Positions 15,744-23,034 of a DNA stretch of 29,550 bases are shown piece by piece (within the stretch, counting starts at the first letter, position 1; each line of letters opens with the position of its first letter). Both the position numbers and the translations under genes were made by a program. The DNA comes from Colivivens sp964537205 (GTDB taxonomy: Bacteria > Bacteroidota > Bacteroidia > Bacteroidales > Bacteroidaceae). The stretch lies in the NCBI GenBank assembly GCA_964537205.1, contig CAZHZH010000028.1, forward strand, positions 1-29,550. The letters are read 5' to 3'. Under the pieces are notes generated by a model. The model was not told the DNA's origin. It saw only the letters and a list, made by a program, of their open reading frames with translations, and did no database searches.

Positions 15744-17069
15744 ATGATAGATTACAGCGTATTGGAGGGGAAGAAAGCCGCGTTCTTCACGTTGGGTTGC
15801 AAGCTCAACTTCGCCGAGACGTCGACTCTTGGCGAGATGCTCATGAAGCATGGCGCAATGAAGGCGCAGAAGGGTGAGACGGCGGACATCTGTGTGGTCA
15901 ACACTTGCAGTGTGACCTCGCAGGCTGACAGTAAGTGCAGGCAGGCGATACACAAGATAATCAAGGAGAATCCAGGTGCCTTTGTCGCTGTCACCGGATG
16001 TTATGCACAACTGAGTCCCAAGACGATAAGCGACATTCCGGGTGTCAGCCTGGTTGTCGGAGCACAGTATCGGGGTGAATTGCTGTCGCAAATGTGCTAC
16101 ATGCTGACTCAAGGTGAAAGTGTGAAGCCGTCGGCGCAACAGCTGATCCACGATGAGAAGGCGTTTTTCCCTTCATGCTCACGTGGTGACCGTACAAGGT
16201 ATTTCCTGAAAGTGCAAGACGGCTGCAACTACTTCTGCACTTATTGCACAATCCCCATGGCCCGGGGCAGAAGCCGCAACGGCTCGGTCGACTCCATTGT
16301 GCGGCAGGCGGAGCAAGTCGCAGAGGAAGGCGGCAAGGAAATTGTCCTTACAGGCGTGAACATTGGCGACTTCGGCCGCACCACCAAGGAGAAGTTCATT
16401 GACTTGATACGCCGGCTTGACATGGTGGAGGGCATTGAGCGGTATCGTATATCGTCAATTGAACCCGACTTGCTTACCGATGAGATCATTGAGTTCTGCG
16501 CCAGGTCGAGGGCTTTTATGCCGCACTTCCACATACCGCTCCAGAGCGGGTGCGACGAGGTACTCAAACTTATGCACAGACACTACGACACAGCGTTGTT
16601 CAGACACAAGATAGAGCGCATAAAGCAACTGATGCCCGACTGCTTCATCGGAGTTGACGTGATGACGGGCACACGGGGTGAGACGCAGGAGTACTTCGAC
16701 CGCGCTTACGACTTCATTGCAAGCCTTGACGTGACACAGCTGCATGTGTTCACTTACTCGGAACGCCCGGGAACCAAGGCGTTGGAAATCAAACATGTCG
16801 TCAGTCCGGAAGAGAAGCATGAGCGCACGCAACGACTGCTGGGGCTTTCGGAACAAAAAACGCATGACTTCTACCACCGCCATATCGGTAAGACAGCCAA
16901 GGTGCTTTTGGAACATTCGTCACGACGTGGAAGACCTATGAACGGTTTCACGGAAAACTATATAAGAATCGAAATGCCAAACCAGCCGGAACTTGACAAT
17001 CAGATAGTCACAGTCAGGATGGACGGCTTTAACACTACAAACGACGCGTTATGTGCAAGCTTGCTGTAG
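15744..17069 (+). CDS. mtaB: tRNA t6A37 methylthiotransferase MtaB
   Basis: A 441-residue radical-SAM enzyme that adds a methylthio group to N6-threonylcarbamoyladenosine at tRNA position 37. The N-terminal cluster-binding cysteines are in TLGCKLNFAE (Cys19), VNTCSVTSQAD and VTGCYAQ. The radical-SAM motif is CNYFCTYC (Cys161, Cys165, Cys168). A short C-terminal TRAM-like domain follows. KLNFAET near the first cysteine distinguishes MtaB-type from MiaB/RimO-type members. The start at 15744 is chosen because the upstream TTG lies within the promoter. The last 34 bases are duplicated at 17907-17940, where they form the start of the glycosyltransferase gene. Confidence 0.9.
   Translation: MIDYSVLEGKKAAFFTLGCKLNFAETSTLGEMLMKHGAMKAQKGETADICVVNTCSVTSQADSKCRQAIHKIIKENPGAFVAVTGCYAQLSPKTISDIPGVSLVVGAQYRGELLSQMCYMLTQGESVKPSAQQLIHDEKAFFPSCSRGDRTRYFLKVQDGCNYFCTYCTIPMARGRSRNGSVDSIVRQAEQVAEEGGKEIVLTGVNIGDFGRTTKEKFIDLIRRLDMVEGIERYRISSIEPDLLTDEIIEFCARSRAFMPHFHIPLQSGCDEVLKLMHRHYDTALFRHKIERIKQLMPDCFIGVDVMTGTRGETQEYFDRAYDFIASLDVTQLHVFTYSERPGTKALEIKHVVSPEEKHERTQRLLGLSEQKTHDFYHRHIGKTAKVLLEHSSRRGRPMNGFTENYIRIEMPNQPELDNQIVTVRMDGFNTTNDALCASLL
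17036..17069. repeat. 34-bp direct repeat, left copy (3' end of mtaB)
   Basis: A perfect 34-base copy of 17907-17940. It ends exactly at the mtaB stop codon and contains ATGTGCAAGCTTGCTGTAG (17051-17069), which in the other copy begins the glycosyltransferase gene. In this copy the ATG opens only a short frame that stops before the toxin gene. Confidence 0.95.
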
Positions 17070-17117
17070 CAATAGGAATCGATAATATAATACATAAGAA
17101 CTTTTTACAGTAAAGGG

Positions 17118-17148
17118 TTGCTGCATTGAAGAATATTAGCTACTTTTG
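17118..17148 (+). promoter_or_regulatory. promoter of the toxin cassette
   Basis: TTG at 17118-17120, 20 bases, TACTTTTG at 17141-17148. The ATG at 17158 follows after 9 bases, so the cassette carries its own promoter and a very short leader. The TTG start at 17146 is inside this element and is rejected. Confidence 0.7.
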
Positions 17149-17157
17149 CAAAAAACT

Positions 17158-17733
17158 ATGGCAAAGCATCTTTACATCATAGCAGGCTGCAATGGTGCGG
17201 GTAAGACCACGGCATCAATGACTATCTTACCAAAAAGTCTTTTGGTAAAGGAGTTCGTGAATGCTGACGAGATAGCCAAGGGATTGTCGCCTTTCAATCC
17301 CGAAGGTGTGGCTATAGAGGCAGGACGGCTTATGCTTGAGCGAATACAATATCTGCTTCACAAAGGAGAATCATTCTCAATAGAAACCACATTGGCAACG
17401 CGCTCGTATGTCAACCTCGTGAGAAGGGCTCATGACTTGGGCTACATTGTCTATCTGATTTTTTTCTGGCTTAATTCTCCACAACTCGCAGTTGACCGTG
17501 TGGCTGAAAGAGTGGGCAAAGGCGGACATAATATTCCTTATGATGTCATTCTTCGTCGATATACCAAAGGCATAGATAATTTGTTCAAGCTATTTATGAA
17601 TGATGTCGATTTATGGGCGATTTATGATAATAGTGAATACAAACGGGAAAGAATAGCTACAGGAGGAAAGTTCATAACCCCTGCTGTTTATGATAAATAC
17701 AAATTTAATCAGATTAAGAGTTATGTCAAATAA
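17158..17733 (+). CDS. zeta toxin family P-loop kinase
   Basis: A 191-residue P-loop protein. The Walker A motif is GCNGAGKT (residues 10-17). The family's NADEIA block, FSIETTLATRSY (substrate-site ET-T) and RVAERVGKGGHNIPYDVILRRY (the conserved GGHxIP and arginine-rich lid) follow in order. Zeta toxins phosphorylate UDP-N-acetylglucosamine and related sugars and thus block cell-wall synthesis; many chromosomal members of this short type have untested activity. Its end overlaps the following small gene by 11 bases, so the two are coupled. Sequence alone does not show whether it is toxic here. The cassette context (own promoter, flanking direct repeats, AT-rich) supports recent gain. Confidence 0.85.
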   Translation: MAKHLYIIAGCNGAGKTTASMTILPKSLLVKEFVNADEIAKGLSPFNPEGVAIEAGRLMLERIQYLLHKGESFSIETTLATRSYVNLVRRAHDLGYIVYLIFFWLNSPQLAVDRVAERVGKGGHNIPYDVILRRYTKGIDNLFKLFMNDVDLWAIYDNSEYKRERIATGGKFITPAVYDKYKFNQIKSYVK

Positions 17734-17902
17734 GGACGCACAAGATTTTTTCAATAAGTTAGACGAAGGTTTGGCTCTTGCCGAACAAAATATGCTGCAT
17801 GACAAGGCGTCACGTGGCGAGTCTATTGTCTATTCTGACAAAGATGGCAACATCAAGCACGTCCTTGCCAGTGATGTGCTTGCTGGAAATGTACATGTGT
17901 AA
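17723..17902 (+). CDS. small protein coupled to zeta toxin, candidate antitoxin
   Basis: A 59-residue protein starting at the ATG at 17723, inside the last codons of the toxin gene. The first half is predicted helical and charged (KDAQDFFNKLDEGLALAEQ), the second half is a short beta-like segment (GESIVYSDKDGNIKHV). I recall similar small proteins, an amphipathic helix followed by a short strand pair, beside zeta-type kinases in Bacteroidota and cyanobacteria, but no named family can be assigned with certainty. Overlap, size and exclusive pairing inside the cassette suggest an antitoxin or regulator of the kinase. The order toxin then partner is the reverse of epsilon-zeta. An upstream ATG at 17690 is possible but less likely. 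Confidence 0.65.
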   Translation: MSNKDAQDFFNKLDEGLALAEQNMLHDKASRGESIVYSDKDGNIKHVLASDVLAGNVHV

Positions 17903-17906
17903 ATAA

Positions 17907-17940
17907 TACAAACGACGCGTTATGTGCAAGCTTGCTGTAG
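17907..17940. repeat. 34-bp direct repeat, right copy (5' end of the glycosyltransferase gene)
   Basis: Identical to 17036-17069. It begins 4 bases after the stop of the small cassette gene and includes the ATG at 17922 of the glycosyltransferase. In the mtaB frame it would still encode NDALCASLL plus stop, showing that it carries a copy of the mtaB end. Confidence 0.95.
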
Positions 17941-18962
17941 TAATATTGAACTGGAACGGCGCGGAAATGATGCGCAAGTATCTTCCTTCGGTCGTCAGAT
18001 GCTCTCAGGGCGACGGCGTTGAAGTCGTGGTGGCGGACAATGCCTCCACTGACGGTTCTGTCGCCATGCTAAGGAGCGAATTCCCACAGATAAGGATCAT
18101 TGAGCTCGACCATAACTATGGTTTCGCTGAAGGCTACAACAAGTCGCTGCGGCAGATAGACGCTGAATACTACATGCTGCTCAACAGTGATGTGGAGATC
18201 CGGCAGGAAGGATGGCTCAACCCGATGTTGGAGTATATGGACGATCATGCGGACGTTGCCGCATGCCAACCCAAGCTGTTGAAACTCAGGGACGACAAGG
18301 GCGGGACTCCCCAGTTTGAGTATGCCGGTGCCGCCGGAGGCTTCATCGACAAGTATGGTTATCCCTATTGCCGTGGCAGAATATTCCAGACGGTGGAGGA
18401 CGACAACGGACAGTATGATGACATACAAGAGGTCATGTGGGTTACAGGTGCGGCGATGATGGTGCGCGCTGATGTCTATTGGAAAGCCGGCGGCCTTGAC
18501 TCTAAGTTCTTCGCCCACATGGAGGAAATCGACCTCTGCTGGCGCATGAGGATCATGGGCTACAGCTTGGCCTGTGTGCCTGGAAGCTCTGCATTCCATC
18601 TGGGAGGGGCGACGTTGAACCAGGGAAACGCAAGAAAGACCTTCCTCAACTTCCGCAACAACAGGTTGATGCTATATAAGAACCTGCCCGATTCAGAACT
18701 CCGTAACATATTGCGTGTCAGGTCGCTGCTTGATCTTATGGCCGCTCTGCAGTTCCTGCTTAAGGGGGATTTGGCAAACGCCAAGGCCGTGATGCGTGCC
18801 AACAGGGAGTTCAACCGTCTGAAACCTGCGTATAAATCAGTGCGTGACGATATACAACGTTGGAGAACATCCAAGTCCAGACCAGACCATACGCCTGTGT
18901 TCCTCCTTTGGCAATACTATGCCAAAGGGCGAAGGAAGTTCAGTGAGCTTGGAGGCAGATGA
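17922..18962 (+). CDS. family 2 glycosyltransferase (rhamnosyltransferase-like)
   Basis: A 346-residue GT2 enzyme, GT-A fold. The nucleotide-sugar binding start VVILNWNGAEMM, then VVADNASTDGS, the metal-binding region LLNSDVEIR, and the later HMEEIDLCWRMRIMGY block (ED-type catalytic acidic residues) are all visible. It resembles the WbbL-type rhamnosyltransferases of cell-surface polysaccharide synthesis, but donor and acceptor cannot be fixed. In Bacteroidota this gene type commonly follows mtaB directly. Here the start codon lies in the right copy of a 34-bp repeat, and the ancestral start probably overlapped the mtaB stop. No new promoter is evident just upstream, so it may now depend on the cassette promoter or readthrough. 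Confidence 0.87.
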   Translation: MCKLAVVILNWNGAEMMRKYLPSVVRCSQGDGVEVVVADNASTDGSVAMLRSEFPQIRIIELDHNYGFAEGYNKSLRQIDAEYYMLLNSDVEIRQEGWLNPMLEYMDDHADVAACQPKLLKLRDDKGGTPQFEYAGAAGGFIDKYGYPYCRGRIFQTVEDDNGQYDDIQEVMWVTGAAMMVRADVYWKAGGLDSKFFAHMEEIDLCWRMRIMGYSLACVPGSSAFHLGGATLNQGNARKTFLNFRNNRLMLYKNLPDSELRNILRVRSLLDLMAALQFLLKGDLANAKAVMRANREFNRLKPAYKSVRDDIQRWRTSKSRPDHTPVFLLWQYYAKGRRKFSELGGR

Positions 18963-19097
18963 GCTTCATTTCATAAGTTGACGTAGCGGACGAGGATGAT
19001 TTTATGTGTGGTCGTCGTATCACATCGCAGACGGACTCTGTAAGCCACCGCCAAGAGCCGTTTTTGGTAGTGTGCCGATAAGTTAGTGATAAAAAAT

Positions 19098-19128
19098 TTT
19101 GTCAGTAAGAAAATTTGTTATACCTTTG
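19098..19128 (+). promoter_or_regulatory. promoter of the yceD-rpmF unit
   Basis: TTTG at 19098-19101, 19 bases, TACCTTTG at 19121-19128: a textbook Bacteroidota promoter. The ATG at 19137 follows 8 bases later. This rejects the longer frame starting at 19086. The remaining part of 18963-19097 shows nothing I recognise. Confidence 0.78.
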
Positions 19129-19136
19129 CACTCCAA

Positions 19137-19613
19137 ATGGGTAAAGACGAATTCAAGATAGATCTGTTGGGTCGGAACATCGACGGGTTGAAGGTCGAAT
19201 ATACGATTGACGATTCTTTCTTTCAAAAGATAGACGGACTGATAGGGCGTGGAAATGTCCACACCGTGGTTGAAGTTGCCGGTAACCCCAAATCACGTTA
19301 CCGTTTCACCATACGTTCGAAGGGAATGGTCTATGCCCCATGCGACAGATGCCTGGCAGACGTGGCCGTGCCTGTTGACACAAGCGACGAGCTGTCGGTG
19401 ATGTTGGGTGGTGATTATTCAGACGATGGCGACTTGGTGGTCGTTCCGGAAAAAGACGGTGTGATTGACATTTCGCAATTCATTTATGAGTACATAGCGC
19501 TCAGTATGCCTTTGAAGCTGGTTCACGCACCTGGAGAATGTGACAAAGCTATGATTGACGCCCTTGAGGCGCATCTTTCTGCCCGAAGCGGCGAAGACAT
19601 AGATGAGGAATAA
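19137..19613 (+). CDS. yceD: DUF177 (YceD) family protein
   Basis: A 158-residue cytosolic protein with the DUF177 pattern: the CxxC-like block CDRCLADVAVPV at about residues 76-87 and an acidic C-terminus with IDISQFIYEYIALSMPL at about 114-130. YceD proteins lie next to rpmF in most bacteria and are linked to 23S rRNA accumulation in plants and bacteria; the exact biochemical role is unsettled. It is 31 bases upstream of rpmF. The start is set by the promoter at 19098-19128. Confidence 0.85.
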   Translation: MGKDEFKIDLLGRNIDGLKVEYTIDDSFFQKIDGLIGRGNVHTVVEVAGNPKSRYRFTIRSKGMVYAPCDRCLADVAVPVDTSDELSVMLGGDYSDDGDLVVVPEKDGVIDISQFIYEYIALSMPLKLVHAPGECDKAMIDALEAHLSARSGEDIDEE

Positions 19614-19644
19614 TAAAAGAGAATAAAATAATAAATATCGAATT

Positions 19645-19830
19645 ATGGCACATCCTAAAAGAAGACAATCGAAAACAAGGGGTCGTAAGAGAAGAACTCA
19701 TGATGTAGCAGTAGCTCCAACATTGGCAGTTTGCCCTAATTGTGGTGAATTCTATGTATATCATACCGTATGTCCTGCATGTGGATATTACAGAGGCAAG
19801 ATTGCGATAGTGAAAGAAGAAGCAATTTAA
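19645..19830 (+). CDS. rpmF: 50S ribosomal protein L32
   Basis: A 61-residue protein beginning MAHPKRRQSKTRGRKRRTHD, the diagnostic L32 start. The zinc-binding pairs CPNC and CPAC are both intact, so this is the zinc-containing form. It is co-transcribed with yceD and followed by a terminator at 19846-19878. Confidence 0.97.
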   Translation: MAHPKRRQSKTRGRKRRTHDVAVAPTLAVCPNCGEFYVYHTVCPACGYYRGKIAIVKEEAI

Positions 19831-19845
19831 ACCACAAGAAGTAAT

Positions 19846-19878
19846 AAACGCATCGCATGACACATACGGTGCGTTTTT
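19846..19878 (+). terminator. terminator/attenuator between rpmF and era
   Basis: AACGCATCG (19847-19855) pairs with CGGTGCGTT (19867-19875, one G-U pair), followed by Ts to 19878. The era ATG is only 15 bases further on, with no TAnnTTTG between, so era is probably expressed by readthrough; the hairpin would lower era relative to rpmF. Confidence 0.65.
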
Positions 19879-19893
19879 CTGTTTTGACCGCGT

Positions 19894-20775
19894 ATGCATA
19901 AATCAGGTTTTGTAAATATTGTGGGCAACCCGAATGTCGGAAAGTCGACTCTGATGAACTTGTTCGTCGGAGAGCGTATCTCCATTGCCACGTTCAAGGC
20001 CCAGACCACACGTCACAGGATTATGGGCATCATCAACGACGATGAGGCTCAAATCGTGTTCAGTGACACTCCCGGAGTCTTGAAACCAACGTATAAGTTG
20101 CAGGAGTCCATGCTGGCTTTCTCCATGAGCGCGCTTGAAGACGCTGACGTGCTGCTCTATGTGACCGACCCAATTGAGACCATCGACAAGAACAACGACT
20201 TCCTCAAGAAGGTTGAGGCGCTGAACGTTCCTGTAATCGTACTCATCAACAAAATCGACTTGACCAACCAACAACGGCTTGAAGAGCTGGTTGAGGAGTG
20301 GCACTCGTTGCTGCCAAAGGCTGAAATCATACCGGTTTCGGCTATTGCCAAGTTCAATGTCGACGCTGTGATGAAGCGGATAAGGGAGCTGATACCAGAG
20401 AGTCCTCCGTATTTCGACAAGGACCAGCTGACCGACAAGCCGGCGCGTTTCTTTGTAAGTGAGATTATCCGTGAGAAGATACTCCTTTATTATAGTAAGG
20501 AGATCCCGTACTCGGTTGAAGTCGGGGTGGAGAGTTTCAAGGACGAGCCTAAGATAATACGTATAAGTGCGGTTATTTATGTGAATCACGAAAGTCAGAA
20601 AGGCATCATAATAGGTCATCAGGGAAAGGCTCTCAAAAAAGTGGCCACAGAGGCGAGAAAGTCTCTCGAACGGTTTTTCGGAAAGCATGTCTTTTTGGAG
20701 GTGTTCGTGAAGGTGGACAAGGATTGGAGGGATTCTGAAAGGGAGTTGAACTTGTTCGGATACAATCCGCAGTGA
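19894..20775 (+). CDS. era: GTPase Era
   Basis: A 293-residue GTPase for 16S rRNA and 30S maturation. The G1 motif is GNPNVGKS (residues 11-18), then G3 DTPG, G4 NKID, and a C-terminal KH domain with GIIIGHQGKALKKVATEAR. Length matches the family. In other Bacteroidota I remember fabH commonly lying between rpmF and era; here it is absent and only 63 bases separate the two. The der gene follows after about 64 bases. Confidence 0.95.
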   Translation: MHKSGFVNIVGNPNVGKSTLMNLFVGERISIATFKAQTTRHRIMGIINDDEAQIVFSDTPGVLKPTYKLQESMLAFSMSALEDADVLLYVTDPIETIDKNNDFLKKVEALNVPVIVLINKIDLTNQQRLEELVEEWHSLLPKAEIIPVSAIAKFNVDAVMKRIRELIPESPPYFDKDQLTDKPARFFVSEIIREKILLYYSKEIPYSVEVGVESFKDEPKIIRISAVIYVNHESQKGIIIGHQGKALKKVATEARKSLERFFGKHVFLEVFVKVDKDWRDSERELNLFGYNPQ

Positions 20776-20839
20776 TAAATTTTTAAACCAGCCCTGTTCC
20801 ACCAGAGTAATGGTGCCAAGGGTGACAATAAGAAAAAAT

Positions 20840-22153
20840 ATGGGAAACTTAGTGGCAATAGTAGGTCGTCCTAATGTGGGAAAGTCGACTTTGTTCAACC
20901 GTCTGACCCAGACACGTCATGCCATCGTCAGTGACGAGGCGGGAACAACCCGCGACCGCCAATATGGCAAGTGTGAATGGGGAAACAAAGAGTTCTCCGT
21001 GGTTGACACTGGCGGATGGGTCGTGAATTCTGACGATGTGTTCGAGGAGGAAATACGCAAGCAGGTGTCGATAGCGATAGAGGAGTGTGACGTGATCTTG
21101 TTTATGGTTGACGTCCTCATTGGAGTCACCGACTTGGACGGGCAGGTCGCAAGCATTTTGCGTAGGAAGAAGGTTCCGACTATCTTGTGTTGCAATAAAG
21201 TGGATTCCAACGATTTGCAATACAGCAGTGCGGAGTTTTATTCTCTCGGACTTGGCGATCCCGTGTGCATTTCCGCTTCAACGGGTAGTGGTACGGGCGA
21301 CTTGCTCGACTTGATTGTAAGTAAGTTTACCAAAGACATGTCGGATGTGATAGAGGAGAATATACCAAGGATAGCCGTAGTGGGGCGTCCTAATGTGGGA
21401 AAATCCTCAATAATCAACGCGTTCCTTGACGATAACCGCAATGTGGTGACCGACGTGGCTGGAACTACGCGCGACTCGGTCTATACGAAGTACAACAAGT
21501 TCGGCTTCAACTTTTATTTGGTCGATACGGCGGGCATTCGCAAAAAGAACAAGGTCAATGAGGATTTGGAATTCTACTCGGTCATGCGGTCTATACGCGC
21601 TATAGAGAACTCTGACGTGTGCGTGCTGATGATCGATGCCACACGTGGCATAGAAGGTCAGGATGTCAACATTTTCCAGATTATTCAGAAAAACCAGAAG
21701 GGCATGGTGGTCGTGGTGAACAAATGGGACTTGGCCAAGGACAAGAGTACCACTGCTATCAAGCATTTTGAGAATACAATACGCGAACGCTTTGCTCCGT
21801 TCACCGACTTCAAGATTATATTCGCGTCGGCTTTGACCAAACAGCGTATATACAAAGTATTGGAAGAGGCTGAGAATACATATAAGAACCGTGTGAACAA
21901 GGTCAGCACACACAAGCTGAACGAGGTCATGCTGCCGATCATAGAGGCAACTCCTCCTCCTTCAATCAAAGGCAAGTATATTAAGATAAAATATTGTATG
22001 CAGTTGCCTGCGATGTACGTTCCGTCGTTTGTGTTCTATGCCAATTTGCCTCAGTATGTCAAGGAGCCGTATAAGCGTTTCTTGGAGAATCAGATAAGGG
22101 CGCATTGGAACTTCTGTGGAACTCCCATCAACATTTTTATACGCCAGAAGTGA
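20840..22153 (+). CDS. der: tandem-GTPase Der (EngA)
   Basis: A 437-residue ribosome-assembly GTPase (50S). Two G domains are visible, with GRPNVGKS at residues 9-16 and again near 182-189, then a KH-like C-terminal domain (KLNEVMLPIIEATPPP, then ...FCGTPINIFIRQK). The start at 20840 (MGNLVAIVGRP) is preferred over the in-frame ATG at 20810 because it fits the family's N-terminus. The stop shares one base with the start of the next gene (TGATG). Confidence 0.95.
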   Translation: MGNLVAIVGRPNVGKSTLFNRLTQTRHAIVSDEAGTTRDRQYGKCEWGNKEFSVVDTGGWVVNSDDVFEEEIRKQVSIAIEECDVILFMVDVLIGVTDLDGQVASILRRKKVPTILCCNKVDSNDLQYSSAEFYSLGLGDPVCISASTGSGTGDLLDLIVSKFTKDMSDVIEENIPRIAVVGRPNVGKSSIINAFLDDNRNVVTDVAGTTRDSVYTKYNKFGFNFYLVDTAGIRKKNKVNEDLEFYSVMRSIRAIENSDVCVLMIDATRGIEGQDVNIFQIIQKNQKGMVVVVNKWDLAKDKSTTAIKHFENTIRERFAPFTDFKIIFASALTKQRIYKVLEEAENTYKNRVNKVSTHKLNEVMLPIIEATPPPSIKGKYIKIKYCMQLPAMYVPSFVFYANLPQYVKEPYKRFLENQIRAHWNFCGTPINIFIRQK

Positions 22154-22569
22154 TGAGGAAGTTGATAGCAATATGCGTCGCAGTATCAGTCGTGTCGCTT
22201 GTATCATGCAACAATGAGGAACAGCCGAGTGACGCGAAATTGGCAGAGGACATGGTGGTGTCGGCACTGAACGCTCTATACACTGGAGACACAGACTACT
22301 ACATTCGGCATGCTTACTATGGGGAACAAGCCGGCTCTACGGCTGATTCCACAAAGGTGATGCTTATGCGCATGGTGTTGGAACGGTATGTCAATAATAT
22401 AAACAGCCAGGGCGGGGTGGCGGCCGTAGTGCCTATAGGTACAAGGAAGGAGACCGATTCGGTCTACTATGTTGATTATTCGTTGAATTTCAACGACGGG
22501 ACTAAGGAAAGATGCATAAGGAAGGCCCGCTTTGTAAACGGTGAGTGGAGAATCAGTGTTACCGAGTAA
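22153..22569 (+). CDS. small lipoprotein, DUF4878-like
   Basis: A 138-residue lipoprotein with lipobox LVSC (Cys19). After the anchor, helix then beta-sheet content (AEDMVVSALNALYTGDTDYYIRHAYYG ... FVNGEWRISVTE, shown here only as its two ends) resembles the cystatin/NTF2-like small lipoproteins of DUF4878, which are frequent in Bacteroidota. Its function is unknown. The start at 22153 overlaps the der stop by one base and gives a compact signal peptide; the longer frame from 22105 lies wholly within der and is rejected. Confidence 0.7.
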   Translation: MRKLIAICVAVSVVSLVSCNNEEQPSDAKLAEDMVVSALNALYTGDTDYYIRHAYYGEQAGSTADSTKVMLMRMVLERYVNNINSQGGVAAVVPIGTRKETDSVYYVDYSLNFNDGTKERCIRKARFVNGEWRISVTE

Positions 22570-22651
22570 AACACAATGCTGCGACCTGCGCGGAGTGATT
22601 CTTCCGACAGTATATTCTGTAAGTGCGAATTTAACTTTATAAATATACACA

Positions 22652-23017
22652 ATGACTATGAAACAAGAAGAACGCTGGCTGAACATGTGGCAAAAGTATA
22701 TGGACTTTATGCATGAGAACAAGCGTACTCCGTCGAAGTACGATCCAGACGAGAAATCTCTTGTCAATTGGGTGAAGCATACCCGTAAGTTGCGTAATCA
22801 AGGGAAGATGCAGGAAAGCCGGAAGGAGAAGTTCGCCCAGTTGCTTGATGAGGCGAAGAAGTATCAACGCGTAAATCAGTATGTATACGTTGGCGGTGGA
22901 ATCACAAAAGATTTCCGTGAGAGGAAGGAGGCCGTTCGGAAGGAAATAGAGGCTGCCCTGCGATGGCGTCAACGCTCCTTGCCTGACGAAGAACAGTCGC
23001 AGGATGTAGACAAATAG
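22652..23017 (+). CDS. helicase-associated-domain-like small protein
   Basis: A 121-residue, charged, helical protein with no signal peptide. WLNMWQKYMDFMHENKRTPSKY, then LVNWVKHTRKLRNQGKM and a later FAQLLDEAKKY, fit the helicase-associated (HA) helical repeat of PF03457, usually a nucleic-acid-binding module (Trp-rich, R-x-x-x-x-G-K). The protein has one such module and no helicase. Its role is unknown. It is separated from the preceding lipoprotein by 82 bases and converges with the minus-strand operon 17 bases away. A second ATG at 22658 could be the start. Confidence 0.65.
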   Translation: MTMKQEERWLNMWQKYMDFMHENKRTPSKYDPDEKSLVNWVKHTRKLRNQGKMQESRKEKFAQLLDEAKKYQRVNQYVYVGGGITKDFRERKEAVRKEIEAALRWRQRSLPDEEQSQDVDK

Positions 23018-23034
23018 GATTGGTTTCAGTCCGT

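Larger units (their letters stand above)
17070..17906 (+). mobile_element. toxin cassette inserted between mtaB and the glycosyltransferase gene
   Basis: The 837 bases between the two 34-bp direct repeats carry a promoter, a zeta-toxin gene and a small overlapping gene, and nothing else. The bases are visibly more AT-rich than the flanking genes. No integrase, transposase or terminal inverted repeat is present, so the means of movement is unknown. Removing one repeat plus this cassette restores a 19-base ATG-to-TAG overlap of mtaB and the glycosyltransferase gene, which strongly suggests insertion with duplication of that junction. Confidence 0.7.

Noticed and set aside
19086..19136. N-terminal extension of the DUF177 protein
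   Set aside because: The segment contains the consensus promoter at 19098-19128.
19903..20898. Minus-strand frame of 331 codons opposite era
   Set aside because: It is a mirror of the certain era and der genes, with no motif.
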